Assembly: GCA_905182495.1 (NCBI GenBank)
Contig: CAJJBU010000013.1
Coordinates: 27,489 to 91,488 of the forward strand
From: Flavobacteriales bacterium UBA952
Lineage (GTDB): Bacteria > Bacteroidota > Bacteroidia > Flavobacteriales_D > Crocinitomicaceae
DNA: 64,000 bases
Direction of reading: 5' to 3'
Below the pieces are notes generated by a model. That model had not been told where the DNA came from, did no database searches, and saw only the letters and a program-made list of their open reading frames with translations. The position numbers and the translations under genes were made by a program. Shown one piece after another: positions 23,912 to 32,756 of the stretch; position 1 is the stretch's first letter, and the number at the start of each line of letters is the position of its first letter.

Positions 23912-26127
23912 TATTGCTTAATGACTTTAATTAGACTTCCTGAGTGCTCAGGAATGGACACGAAATAAACCCCAGACTTCAATGTCCTGAGGTCAAAATA
24001 ATCTTCTCTTGTTTCAAATAAAACACGCCCTAATGCGTCTAGCAATAACTTTTTGGAGTCCTTTAAACCAGAAGAATTAACTATAAAAACCTTGTCTAAT
24101 GTCGGATTAGGATAAACACTAAATTCAAATTCTTTAGGGTAATGGGTTTCAATTCCTAAAGAAGAATCCATTCCTGTAGAAAAAAGAGGACGAACCATCG
24201 CACTTCCTGAGAAAGGTGAAATCAACCATGAAAACCCACCATCAACACTATAAAATATTTCATCCGATTGGTCAATATTTCTGTCAAAACCTAAGTTCAA
24301 CCGCTCAGGATCTAACTGTCTCCAACCTACAAAAAAGGACGACTCTACGGGCACTTTCATGGTATCAATAAAAAAGTAAGACAGGAATTTATTTTTAGAA
24401 TCATTGTAGACCGGTGATCTCGGATTAAAAACATCATCCTCATACAAAACGGCACCAGGCTCCCCATTATCATCTTCCCAAACTGTAAGAAGAAAAAGTT
24501 TGTCTGAGACGTCATTTACAGATGGGACAAAACACAAGTCAACACCAATGAGACTATCTGATTCATAGGCATCGAAATGAATAGCCAACCTTGCTTGTAC
24601 TCCTGTTGGACCAAAAGCCGCCTCAGCAGAGCCGTCATCATAACTATAAAAATTATAAAACCCTTGTGTGAAAGCCGTAGAATCGTTGGGTTCAAAATTA
24701 GGGTACTGAGCCGAGGCATTCGCACGAACGTCAAATTCCTCGTAATCACCTGTCAAACCTCTTGAGAATTCATAACCACTCTTCAAATCATGGTAAGAAG
24801 TGGCAAAGTCCAAGGGGGCATAATTTATCTGCTGCTCAGCAAGCGTAAAACCTTGTAAGGTAAAAGCCCCTTCGCTCAATCCATTATAAAAAATCTCTAG
24901 GGCACCATCTTGATAATTTTCAGGCCCACTGCTGCCGTTAAAAACTTTGATCTCCAATGCCTCACTCATTTTATTATCTAAGGACTCTTTATAATGGTCC
25001 CATGGAGCGGAGGTGTAATCATTGAGTAAGGTATTTAAGGGATAGACAAAAGAGAAATCTTTAAAGATTGTGTCTGCTACATTAGAAATATTACGAAGAT
25101 AAACCATATCTAGATGGAATTGATCTAGCCCGCCTGAAAGGCCTCCATAATTTCTAAACCTAAATTGAAAAGCATTCGTAAAATAGGCTTCATCTGTCAT
25201 AGGTATATGTTCTACTGAAAAAGGCTCAACACTTCTTCCTGTGTCCCCCCAAATATGATTCCACTCGCTATTGTCTGAATCATAAAATTCTAAAACCAAA
25301 GAATCCGTTGACTCAGGTTCATCACCAAGACCTTGGGGTTGGTATATAAACGAAATATAAATAGAATCAGACGGTGCTGCGAGGGTTAAATCAATCGGTT
25401 TTGACGTTAGTACGTCCGCATAACCTGAGGATGTAGTACCAATGGCATATGGATATCCTTGCGCATTCAAACCATCAAAAGTCATTACTCCTAGGGTTCT
25501 AGGATGGTCAGCAAATCTATAATTATGGTATACCTGATCGTCCAACCATAGTCTTGTTGGGTCAGAAACGGGCTGGAAGAACTGTCTCGCCGAATCCTGA
25601 AAATAAGGAGGGTTCTGAATCCAAACAGTATCTGAAATATCATCTACACTTAGTGTATCATAAATAAAATAAGGAGGGTATAGGTTAATCGGCTCATAAA
25701 CCACCGGATAGGAAGAAAAGTCTGCGACCTCTATAGCTTGAAAAGGAAATACCGTATCTGTATATGTCCCCGTAAGTGGGTCATAATATCTATTAAAAGT
25801 AATTTGATTTGTAAAAAAAATACCATTGTCTATGGGCAGATCAGTTGCCTGATCAATTAGATAGTAAAAGACACTACTTGTTATCTGAGGATTAGAAAAA
25901 TCAGGATTGTAATTCTGTATTTTATTCGTTGTGAAGTCATCAAAGAAAGGTATACTCACGGTATCAGTTGTGAACAAAAAAGAACTATCAATACCGCCAG
26001 CCTTTTGAGGCGTTTTACCGGTTTCAAATCGGTTTTGGGTTAAAGGTGCAATTTCAAGTTGTTGACCAAATGAATAATTGAAAATCAATAGGGTCAATCC
26101 GATAAAAAAAGAGGTTATTAGCTTCAT
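23911..26127 (-). CDS. Secreted protein with T9SS type A sorting domain
   Basis: The 738-residue product has signal peptide MKLITSFFIGLTLLIFNYSFGQ, a long beta-rich body with many Asp/Tyr/Pro residues (IPFFDDFTTNKIQNYNPDF, DSIYISFIYQPQGLGDEPE), and a C-terminal type A sorting domain (EFSVYPNPTLDKVFIVNS ... LDALGRVLFE ... LKSGVYFVSI). No enzymatic motif is seen. It sits in an operon between the PASTA protein and rluD with overlapping stop/start codons at both ends; this order is conserved in Flavobacteriales, so it is probably a core surface protein. Confidence 0.82.
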   Translation of the reverse strand: MKLITSFFIGLTLLIFNYSFGQQLEIAPLTQNRFETGKTPQKAGGIDSSFLFTTDTVSIPFFDDFTTNKIQNYNPDFSNPQITSSVFYYLIDQATDLPIDNGIFFTNQITFNRYYDPLTGTYTDTVFPFQAIEVADFSSYPVVYEPINLYPPYFIYDTLSVDDISDTVWIQNPPYFQDSARQFFQPVSDPTRLWLDDQVYHNYRFADHPRTLGVMTFDGLNAQGYPYAIGTTSSGYADVLTSKPIDLTLAAPSDSIYISFIYQPQGLGDEPESTDSLVLEFYDSDNSEWNHIWGDTGRSVEPFSVEHIPMTDEAYFTNAFQFRFRNYGGLSGGLDQFHLDMVYLRNISNVADTIFKDFSFVYPLNTLLNDYTSAPWDHYKESLDNKMSEALEIKVFNGSSGPENYQDGALEIFYNGLSEGAFTLQGFTLAEQQINYAPLDFATSYHDLKSGYEFSRGLTGDYEEFDVRANASAQYPNFEPNDSTAFTQGFYNFYSYDDGSAEAAFGPTGVQARLAIHFDAYESDSLIGVDLCFVPSVNDVSDKLFLLTVWEDDNGEPGAVLYEDDVFNPRSPVYNDSKNKFLSYFFIDTMKVPVESSFFVGWRQLDPERLNLGFDRNIDQSDEIFYSVDGGFSWLISPFSGSAMVRPLFSTGMDSSLGIETHYPKEFEFSVYPNPTLDKVFIVNSSGLKDSKKLLLDALGRVLFETREDYFDLRTLKSGVYFVSIPEHSGSLIKVIKQ

Positions 26128-26926
26128 TAAAATGGATTTTCAGAGGAAATTTCACCCGCATTTATAAGAACAGAGACATTCGTAGAACGCTCTACCGTTT
26201 TATTTTCAAAATATTCAGGAGACTGACCAAAAACCACTGCATTCAGGGAGTCTGACCTGCTTTCACAATCATTGCATATGGTTGTTATCGATTGGAAACC
26301 TGCCGTATTCAATAAGTTTAAAGCATCTGCATAATTCATTCCCACTAGATTTGGGAGATCAAGTAAAACGCCTATCTCCTTTCTGCCGACGACCAATGTG
26401 ATTTCAGAACCTCGAGGTATTCTCGCTCCCGACTCTATAATGATGCCCTCATATTTCTGCTCTAATACGGAACCATTTGCTTCCGTTGTAGGTTCGTATT
26501 CAATATTTGGACTAGAAAAGCCCAAATCCACTAACATTTCTTTAGCAAATTCAACCTCATTATATAGTAATTGTGGCATCTCGGTCAGCTCTTTGCTCTT
26601 GGAAAGTTGAAGGCCAATCACTCTATTAGATTTCACAAATACTTTTGACTTGCTAGTTGGCTCAATAAGTTGCTTTAATACAATCCCATTAGGTTTTTTA
26701 GGGTCATAAATACTATCCAAAATCTCATAACTTAAACCAAGATCTTCCAACTTTAATTTAGCCTGTGTAGAGGTCAATCCAAGTAGATCTGGAACAGCAA
26801 TTTTTTCCCCATGATTTGTGAATGAATCAAGGTATCGCATGGTTCCAAAAAGTATTCCACCATACAATAGCATTAAGACCACGAACTCAACAAAAAAGTC
26901 TTCGACCAAAAAAACTGTTTGATCAC
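26127..26926 (-). CDS. Membrane-anchored PASTA-domain protein, probable 1-nt frameshift at the N-terminus
   Basis: About 260 residues: a membrane anchor (LMLLYGGILFGTMRYLDSFTNHGE), then three PASTA domains beginning IAVPDLLGLTSTQAKLKLEDLG, EMPQLLYNEVEFAKEMLVDLG and LPNLVGMNYADALNLLNTAGF. PASTA domains bind peptidoglycan or muropeptides; there is no kinase or transpeptidase. In the main frame no ATG lies before the anchor (only TTG 26909). In the +1 frame GTG 26926 starts IKQFFWSKTF, like the usual 'FLKSKTFF' of this family, and would join the main frame if the T-run at about 26892-26897 had one more T. It is operonic with the T9SS protein and rluD. Confidence 0.75.
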
Positions 26927-26998
26927 AAGAAATATTCTATATTTAAATATGGACTTAATCTTATCTTTCACACTACAAATATAGACTCTTTTGAAGAA

Positions 26999-27682
26999 TT
27001 AGAAGTTCGGTGTCAAGGAATGCGTACGAAAGAAATCCTCAATGTATTCAACAGCTTCCTCAGGGGTGTCCACTAAGCAAAATAGATCCATGTCCGATGG
27101 TGAAATATTTTTTTCTGCATCTAACATTGTTTTCTTAATCCAATCGGTCATTCCAGACCAATAATCCTTACCTACCAAGACCACAGGTCGTCGTGCAATC
27201 TTTTTTGTTTGAATAAGTGTTAATGCCTCGAAAAGCTCATCCAAGGTGCCGAAGCCTCCAGGAAGACCGACAAAGGCCTGTGAATATTTTACAAAAATCA
27301 CTTTGCGGACAAAAAAGTAATCAAATTCGAGGTTATGAGCAGGATCGATATAGGGATTGTGGTTTTGTTCAAAAGGCAAGTCAATATTTAAGCCAACAGA
27401 AGGTCCAACTCCTTTTTGAGCGCCTCTATTTGCCGCTTCCATAATACCGGGGCCGCCACCAGAAATAATACCATAGCCTCTTTTAGACAACTCTTCAGCA
27501 AGGTCAACACCCAATTGGTAGTGAGGATTGTCCTCTTGGGTCCTGGCTGATCCAAAAATAGAAACGCAAGGGCCGATTTTAGACATACGGTCAAACCCAT
27601 CCACAAACTCAGACATTATTTTAAAGATTGACCAACTATCGTTACTCTTTATGTCTTTCCAATCCTTTCTACTATTTACCAT
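26999..27682 (-). CDS. LOG-family protein (TIGR00730-type nucleotide-5'-monophosphate phosphoribohydrolase)
   Basis: A 227-residue Rossmann-like protein with CVSIFGSARTQEDNPHY, GIISGGGPGIMEAANRGAQKG and the signature PGGFGTLDELFEALTLIQTKKI (PGGxGTxxE). Family members release the free base from (iso)pentenyl-adenosine or other nucleoside monophosphates; some are pyrimidine/purine 5'-nucleotide nucleosidases. The old name 'lysine decarboxylase' is misleading. Monocistronic, 72 nt downstream of the PASTA gene's far end, divergent from the DUF2279 gene. Confidence 0.88.
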   Translation of the reverse strand: MVNSRKDWKDIKSNDSWSIFKIMSEFVDGFDRMSKIGPCVSIFGSARTQEDNPHYQLGVDLAEELSKRGYGIISGGGPGIMEAANRGAQKGVGPSVGLNIDLPFEQNHNPYIDPAHNLEFDYFFVRKVIFVKYSQAFVGLPGGFGTLDELFEALTLIQTKKIARRPVVLVGKDYWSGMTDWIKKTMLDAEKNISPSDMDLFCLVDTPEEAVEYIEDFFRTHSLTPNF

Positions 27683-27759
27683 ATGTTATTGATTTTTCTT
27701 TAAATGTAGTGTAAATTTAATAACGTAAAAAACTGAGATATATTCTCTAAATTCGAAGC

Positions 27760-28638
27760 ATGAGGCTTATTTTAACTTTAGTTCTTATTTCATTTGTTTT
27801 AAGCGTTCAAGCTCAGCCTATTCAATACTCGTTGGAAGAAACTAAAAATAAAAAGAGATTAACTTGGACGAGTGCCACACTTGGAGTCGCTTCATTCGGG
27901 AGTATTTATGGCTTAAATAAGTTATGGTATAGTAAAGAGAGTCAAAGTAGCTTTCATCTTTTTGACGATTCAAAAAACTGGATGCAAATGGATAAAATGG
28001 GCCACACTTTTACCTGTTATCAGCTCACAAACGGTCTCAATCAAACTTTCTCTTGGTGTGGTTTAAATAAAAGGAAAAGTCTTTTTCTGTCTGCAGGTAT
28101 TAGCCTTGGTTATTTGAGTGCTATAGAAATAATGGATGGATTTAGTCAGGACTGGGGGTTTTCATTGAGCGACATGGCATTCAACACCTTAGGTGTTGGT
28201 CTCTATTTATTTCAGGAGTTCTATTTTGAAAGACAGCTATTCAAACTTAAGTTTTCGTTTCATCAAACCGAATTCGCACCACTCCGGCCCCATGTTTTAG
28301 GCCATAACTATATTGAATCTCTGTTGAAGGATTACAATGGTCAAACTTATTGGTTAGGTTTCTCTCCTGGACAAATGGGGCTTGAAAAATGGCCAAAATG
28401 GCTCATGCTAAGCTTTGGGCACAGCATAAGGGGGAGACTTAAGGGAGATTCTAAAATATACCAAGGTATAGAGAGTCACAGAGAATTGCTTTTCTCATTA
28501 GATCTTGATTTAACAGAAATCAAAGTGAAGTCAAAATTTTTAAAAGCCTTGTTTGAAGGGCTAAATACACTCAAGATTCCATTTCCTTCCTTGATTTACT
28601 CAAATGGCAAGCTCAATGCGCATCCCCTGTATTTTTAG
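27760..28638 (+). CDS. DUF2279 outer-membrane-associated protein
   Basis: The 292-residue product has signal peptide MRLILTLVLISFVLSVQA and a DUF2279 (YfiM-like) core: KNWMQMDKMGHTFTCYQLTNGL, SAGISLGYLSAIEIMDGFSQDWGFSLSDMAFNTLG. Conserved Asp/His/Glu in membrane-like helices suggest an envelope location, but no function is known. A near-consensus box TAAATTCG (27748-27755) ends 4 nt before the ATG. The 3' end overlaps the convergent glutaminyl cyclotransferase gene by 26 nt. Confidence 0.8.
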   Translation: MRLILTLVLISFVLSVQAQPIQYSLEETKNKKRLTWTSATLGVASFGSIYGLNKLWYSKESQSSFHLFDDSKNWMQMDKMGHTFTCYQLTNGLNQTFSWCGLNKRKSLFLSAGISLGYLSAIEIMDGFSQDWGFSLSDMAFNTLGVGLYLFQEFYFERQLFKLKFSFHQTEFAPLRPHVLGHNYIESLLKDYNGQTYWLGFSPGQMGLEKWPKWLMLSFGHSIRGRLKGDSKIYQGIESHRELLFSLDLDLTEIKVKSKFLKALFEGLNTLKIPFPSLIYSNGKLNAHPLYF

Positions 28639-29746
28639 GGAGAATTTTAATTTCGAATGCGCTATCCCAATATTTACCGGTTAACCAAAAAGAGTTCGTT
28701 TTCTTTCGATAAGCAATCCCATTGGGGACGTTTTTAGCTGCTGCCTTTTGGAATAAATCCATAACATCTAAATAGTGTTCCACCGCACCTGTTTGAGGAT
28801 TTATGACCACTATTTTCGTTAGACTCATTCGAGAATCGTGCTGAAAGCGACGCTCGCTCATCCAAACATTTGCGTAAATACGCCCGTTGAAAAACTCTAA
28901 CTCATTCAGGTTTGTAACGGGACCTCGATCGGAATGAACATTTACTGTTTTAATGATTTCAAAGGTTTCTGGATCGCGATAGGTCAAAACATGACTCCCA
29001 TCGGACATAATGATAAATTGATCATCATTACACAAGCCCCAACCTTCGCCTGAGTAGATCAAAGTATCAATTAAATTAAAGTCATATAAACCATCATAGA
29101 CAAAACACTTTTGATCTTGCCATGAGATTTGATAAATTTTTGAGCCTAGAACAGTAATCCCTTCCCCGAAAATAGGATTAGGAAGCGTAATTTCATGAAT
29201 CGACGCCCCTGTTTCAGGATCAATTTCAGCAACTTTTGTAGCATTGTTTTGCTCCGGATTACCTGTGGATTCAAATAATCTATCATTGTAAAACTCATAA
29301 CCCTGCGTGAAATTATTAGGATCATGTGGATGCGTGTCCAATATTTCATAGCTCAATTCGGTCGTCTTTTTGTTGGAGTTAACAAATAGAAATCGGTCGT
29401 CTGAACTGACCACCTCATTATCTTGATACCCCCTCAGTTCAATTGAATAAGTCCCTATTTCTAAATCAGTGGTCGTCATTTCAAAATCAACAAGCGACTT
29501 GTCGCTTATCTTCCAACCTTGATTCACTTGGCCATCAATTGAAACTTCCATCCTGTCAATGTTTTCAATACCAGAACACTTGAAATAAAAGAGTTTGCCC
29601 TGCTGAACAGACATATATCTGAGACTGGAATCAAAACCAAATTCGACATTGGCCGGAACATTCTCGTCGTCCTCATTTTGGAGATATCGTAAAATAAAAA
29701 CGATCAATAAACCAATTGCCAAAATAATGGCTACTATTTTCTTCAT
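28613..29746 (-). CDS. Glutaminyl-peptide cyclotransferase (bacterial/plant-type beta-propeller)
   Basis: The 377-residue product has an N-terminal membrane anchor (IVAIILAIGLLIVFILRYL), an Ig-like N-domain, then a five-bladed propeller with THPHDPNNFTQGYEFYNDRLFESTG, FGEGITVLGSKIYQISWQDQKCFVYD, EFFNGRIYANVWMSERR and PNGIAYRKKTNSFWLTGKYW. It cyclises N-terminal Gln to pyroglutamate in exported peptides. T9SS cargo often carries Gln after signal cleavage (SAQ, FAQ), so it may protect the many such products here. ATGA overlap with ytxJ upstream shows coupling. Confidence 0.88.
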   Translation of the reverse strand: MKKIVAIILAIGLLIVFILRYLQNEDDENVPANVEFGFDSSLRYMSVQQGKLFYFKCSGIENIDRMEVSIDGQVNQGWKISDKSLVDFEMTTTDLEIGTYSIELRGYQDNEVVSSDDRFLFVNSNKKTTELSYEILDTHPHDPNNFTQGYEFYNDRLFESTGNPEQNNATKVAEIDPETGASIHEITLPNPIFGEGITVLGSKIYQISWQDQKCFVYDGLYDFNLIDTLIYSGEGWGLCNDDQFIIMSDGSHVLTYRDPETFEIIKTVNVHSDRGPVTNLNELEFFNGRIYANVWMSERRFQHDSRMSLTKIVVINPQTGAVEHYLDVMDLFQKAAAKNVPNGIAYRKKTNSFWLTGKYWDSAFEIKILPKNTGDAH

Positions 29747-30081
29747 TTGATGCTGCGGATTGCGGATTCAATTTCATTTGCATCAATACCAGAATGTGAC
29801 GCATGATGAATAAGCTTACCTTGAAACAGAACTAAAACCTGAGGGGATTCATGACGCACATTTAAATCATCGGCAAGGGCATTAGAAATCGATCTAGATT
29901 CCAAAACATTTAATAGCCAAAAGTCGTCAGATCCAGATTTATAAAATTCAGATTTCTCGAAATTCCGCAGAACCATTGAGGAAATACCACATCTCGGACT
30001 GTGTTTGAAAATTAATTGAGGTTTTTCTTCCGACGCAAAACTGTTAATCGTTTCTATCGCATTAAGTTCTTGCCAAGCCAT
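29743..30081 (-). CDS. ytxJ: Bacillithiol-system protein YtxJ (monothiol thioredoxin-fold)
   Basis: 112 residues when started at ATG 30081, two bases after the pheS stop; a longer frame overlapping pheS is not needed. The fold opens MAWQELNAIETINSF and has QLIFKHSPRCGISSM with a single active cysteine (Cys31), as in YtxJ, a bacilliredoxin-like protein that removes bacillithiol from mixed disulfides. It implies that this organism uses bacillithiol. Coupled with pheS upstream and the cyclotransferase downstream (ATGA overlap). Confidence 0.85.
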   Translation of the reverse strand: MAWQELNAIETINSFASEEKPQLIFKHSPRCGISSMVLRNFEKSEFYKSGSDDFWLLNVLESRSISNALADDLNVRHESPQVLVLFQGKLIHHASHSGIDANEIESAIRSIK

Positions 30082-30082
30082 T

Positions 30083-31102
30083 TTACAGTGTTGATTTGAA
30101 TTGATCAAGAAATCGAATGTCATTTTCTGAATACATCCTTAAATCATTGACTTTATATTTCAGTTGGGCAATGCGCTCCACTCCCATTCCAAAAGCAAAT
30201 CCAGAATATTTTTCTGAATCGATTCCTGAAGCTTCTAGGACATTAGGGTCGACCATACCACAGCCTAATATCTCAAGCCATCCAGTGTATTTACAAACGT
30301 TGCACCCTTTTGATTTGCAAATCGTACACGATACATCCACCTCGGCACTTGGCTCGGTGAAAGGAAAATAAGACGGTCGCAAACGTATTTTAGTTTTTTC
30401 ACCAAATACCTCTTGGGCAAAAAACAATAAAGTTTGTTTCAAATCAGCAAATGAAACACCTTCATCAATATACAAGCCTTCAATTTGATGAAAAAAACAA
30501 TGGGCTCTTGCCGAAATGGCTTCATTTCGATATACCCTTCCAGGTGAAATCGTTCGAATGGGTGGGGTGCTATTTTCCATTACTCGAACCTGAACAGAAC
30601 TGGTATGGGTCCTTAAAGCAATTTCGTTTTCTCCCTTTTCAATAAAGAAGGTATCCTGCATGTCTCTTGCGGGATGTTCTGGCGGGAAATTCAATGCCGA
30701 AAAATTATGCCAATCATCTTCAATTTCAGGGCCTTCTGAAACAGAGAAACCTATTTTTCTAAAAACATCAATGATTTCCCTTCGAATGATAGACAAAGGA
30801 TGGTGACTTCCTAGCTTGGCTTCCGCTGGCTTGGTTAAGTCTTCTTTTTTTTCTTTAGGATCAGTATTGGACGTCTGTTTTTTAGTTTCTTCTACTATTT
30901 TTTCAGCCTTTTCTTTCAAGGCATTTATCTGCTGACCGCAGTCCTTTTTCTGTTCATTTGGAACATCACGTAACAAAGCGTATAATCCTTTTATCGCCCC
31001 TTTTGAACCCAAAAAATGAATTCGAAACTTTTCAGCGGCGTCAGATGCCTTGAATTCATAACTCAATAGCTCCTTTTCAATTTTTTGAATCTGTTCAATC
31101 AT
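30083..31102 (-). CDS. pheS: Phenylalanine--tRNA ligase alpha subunit
   Basis: 339 residues from ATG 31102 (MIEQIQKIEKELLSYEFKA). The upstream frame to 31165 crosses the promoter and is not used. An N-terminal coiled-coil binds tRNA; the class II core shows motif 2 (RTISPGRVYRNEAISARAHCFFHQIEGL) and motif 3 (FGMGVERIAQLKY), plus HPLSIIRREIIDVFRKIGFSVSEGPEIEDDWHNF. A cysteine-rich insert (CTICKSKGCNVCKYTGWLEI) is near 265. The beta subunit is not in the window. It heads an operon with ytxJ and the cyclotransferase. Confidence 0.95.
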   Translation of the reverse strand: MIEQIQKIEKELLSYEFKASDAAEKFRIHFLGSKGAIKGLYALLRDVPNEQKKDCGQQINALKEKAEKIVEETKKQTSNTDPKEKKEDLTKPAEAKLGSHHPLSIIRREIIDVFRKIGFSVSEGPEIEDDWHNFSALNFPPEHPARDMQDTFFIEKGENEIALRTHTSSVQVRVMENSTPPIRTISPGRVYRNEAISARAHCFFHQIEGLYIDEGVSFADLKQTLLFFAQEVFGEKTKIRLRPSYFPFTEPSAEVDVSCTICKSKGCNVCKYTGWLEILGCGMVDPNVLEASGIDSEKYSGFAFGMGVERIAQLKYKVNDLRMYSENDIRFLDQFKSTL

Positions 31103-31145
31103 TTTATTGCGCCTGTAACTTTTAATTAAGTCTAATTGTACTATA

Positions 31146-31153
31146 CAAAGGTA
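31146..31153 (-). promoter_or_regulatory. -7 box of the pheS operon
   Basis: TACCTTTG on the minus strand, 43 nt before the pheS ATG at 31102. Its position inside the upstream extension of the frame supports the shorter start. Confidence 0.5.
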
Positions 31154-31171
31154 CAATAAAAACATTTTTGA

Positions 31172-31537
31172 ATGCCATTACGATTTTCTTGTTTCTTATT
31201 TTTGATGCTTATTATACTTACTTCCTGTTACAAAACGACAGCAACAAGTTTAACTGTTGAAGTAACAGACAGTTCAGGGAGTTTAATTTCGGGAGCCATT
31301 GTTAAACTGAAAGCGGAACCGACACAAAATATATCAGAAAATGAAGTTCTTATTGATTATGAGGAAGCAACCAATAGTGCAGGAATTGCGTTTTTCATAT
31401 TGAGTGACATCTATAAAGCTGGACAATCGGGAGTAGCGATTGTTAATGTTATTGTCCATAAAGATGGATTTACTGCAGAGGGTATAATGGAATTGATTGG
31501 AGATTACGATAACCGCATCGATATTGTTCTTCAGTAA
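31172..31537 (+). CDS. Small putative lipoprotein, tandem family member 1
   Basis: 121 residues. The lipoprotein signal is MPLRFSCFLFLMLIILTSC with cysteine at 19. One compact beta-sandwich-like domain follows (LTVEVTDSSGSLISGAIVKLKA ... ATNSAGIAFFILSDIYKAGQSGVAIVNVIVHKDGF), resembling CarboxypepD_reg/CNA-B folds in which 'G...A.V.L' is followed by 'T...G...F'. Two paralogues follow head to tail. No function is known. The gene is divergent from pheS with 69 nt between them. Confidence 0.75.
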   Translation: MPLRFSCFLFLMLIILTSCYKTTATSLTVEVTDSSGSLISGAIVKLKAEPTQNISENEVLIDYEEATNSAGIAFFILSDIYKAGQSGVAIVNVIVHKDGFTAEGIMELIGDYDNRIDIVLQ

Positions 31538-31605
31538 CACTTTTAGAATTGATACGTATAGAATGAAAAATATTTAACTTAACTTTGACATCCACAACTA
31601 GAAAG

Positions 31606-31974
31606 ATGAAAAACATTTTACCAATAAGCTTTATATTCGCCTTGCTTGTTTTAACAGGTTGCACTTCTAAAGACCCCGCTATACTTAAAGTTTTTGTTCG
31701 TTCGTCAACGAATCAATTGGTTTATGGCGCGAAGGTTATTATTATTGGAGATCAACAGTCTAATCCTGCGACTCTAGCATATGTTGATACAACTTATACA
31801 AATAGCTCGGGTTTCACGACTTTTGATATGAATGAATATTTCGATGTGTCAGGGCCAGAAAACACAACAGGATATTTTGACATATTAGTCAAATCAAATA
31901 CAAAAGAATCCTCCGGATATACACGGTGTAGAATACATACGACCTCAGTGGAAACTATATACTTACCAAACTAA
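31606..31974 (+). CDS. Small putative lipoprotein, tandem family member 2
   Basis: 122 residues from ATG 31606; an upstream TTG in frame at 31585 would precede the signal peptide and is less likely. The lipobox region is LLVLTGC. The domain repeats the family pattern ILKVFVRSSTNQLVYGAKVIII ... VDTTYTNSSGFTTFDMNEYFDVSGPENTTGYFDILV. Shared with member 3: the D-T-[TS]-Y-T-N-[SA]-[SA]-G sequence. Six nucleotides separate it from the next gene. Confidence 0.72.
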   Translation: MKNILPISFIFALLVLTGCTSKDPAILKVFVRSSTNQLVYGAKVIIIGDQQSNPATLAYVDTTYTNSSGFTTFDMNEYFDVSGPENTTGYFDILVKSNTKESSGYTRCRIHTTSVETIYLPN

Positions 31975-31980
31975 GTCATC

Positions 31981-32361
31981 ATGAAAATGAAGTACCTTTT
32001 AATACCTTTCACCCTTATTTTAATAACGCTTTCAGGAATGACTTCTTGCAAGAAAAAAGGGGATACTCTCGCAAACATCTACGTACGTGATGAAGGTAAT
32101 GCCGTAGTAGAGGGCGCTATGGTTGTTCTGTATGGCACAAATACTCAGAACCCACCTGTTCAAGTAGTCGCTGTTTATGATACGTCTTATACGAACGCTG
32201 CCGGATTGGCTAGTTTTAACTATAATGACATATACCAACTCGGCCAGGCAGGTGTTGCAGTTTTGGATATTAAGGCACAATTGCTCAATAAAGTCGGACA
32301 AGGTATTATTAAAATAGAGCCGGAACAGGTGAACGAAGAAACCGTCTTTATTCAGCCTTAA
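31981..32361 (+). CDS. Small putative lipoprotein, tandem family member 3
   Basis: 126 residues: the signal ends LSGMTSC (Cys22), with charged KKKGDTL after it. The body is ANIYVRDEGNAVVEGAMVVLYG, VYDTSYTNAAGLASFNYNDIYQLGQAGVAVLDIKAQ, closest to member 2 in 'DTSYTNAAG' and to member 1 in 'IY..GQAGVAV', so the three are paralogues. It ends with a 4-nt overlap with the convergent small gene at 32358. Confidence 0.72.
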   Translation: MKMKYLLIPFTLILITLSGMTSCKKKGDTLANIYVRDEGNAVVEGAMVVLYGTNTQNPPVQVVAVYDTSYTNAAGLASFNYNDIYQLGQAGVAVLDIKAQLLNKVGQGIIKIEPEQVNEETVFIQP

Positions 32362-32672
32362 GCACGAATCATTTTAAAATCCTGGGATTGTGATTCTGAT
32401 TGCAATTCTGAAAAAGAAAGTTCATTTCCTGAAATCTTTTCGAAATTGAATTTATATTCACTGTAATCTTTATCAGTATAGGATATAAGATAATCGTAGA
32501 TTGAAACATCCGGATTTATTTTCTGAATCGCATTCAATAACCTATTGGTTTGTGAAACATCAATTTTCAGTGTGTATTCACTTTTTAAAAAGCCTTTCAC
32601 AATGTTTCCTTGTAAACTAATCCAGTCATTAAAGGAATTGAATTCTAACTTTTGAATTTGAAATTTTGGCAT
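32358..32672 (-). CDS. Hypothetical protein (104 aa)
   Basis: I do not recognise the family. A cytoplasmic-looking 104-residue protein begins MPKFQIQKLEFNSFNDWISLQGNI and continues through a charged, probably alpha/beta body. A TAGATTTG box at 32697-32690 on the minus strand lies 17 nt upstream of the ATG and supports expression. It is convergent with the third lipoprotein, with a 4-nt stop overlap. Confidence 0.6.
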   Translation of the reverse strand: MPKFQIQKLEFNSFNDWISLQGNIVKGFLKSEYTLKIDVSQTNRLLNAIQKINPDVSIYDYLISYTDKDYSEYKFNFEKISGNELSFSELQSESQSQDFKMIRA

Positions 32673-32689
32673 AGTTCTTAATTTTTAAA

Positions 32690-32697
32690 CAAATCTA
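32690..32697 (-). promoter_or_regulatory. -7 box of the 104-aa hypothetical gene
   Basis: Minus-strand TAGATTTG matches TAnnTTTG, 17 nt before the ATG at 32672. Confidence 0.4.
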
Positions 32698-32756
32698 TGC
32701 TACAACAACGTAAACGTTTTACGTCCAACTATGTGTTTTGTCTTGATTTATAGATA

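Noticed and set aside
31103..31165. Upstream extension of pheS
   Set aside because: The TACCTTTG box lies inside it and the family starts at MIEQIQKIEKEL.
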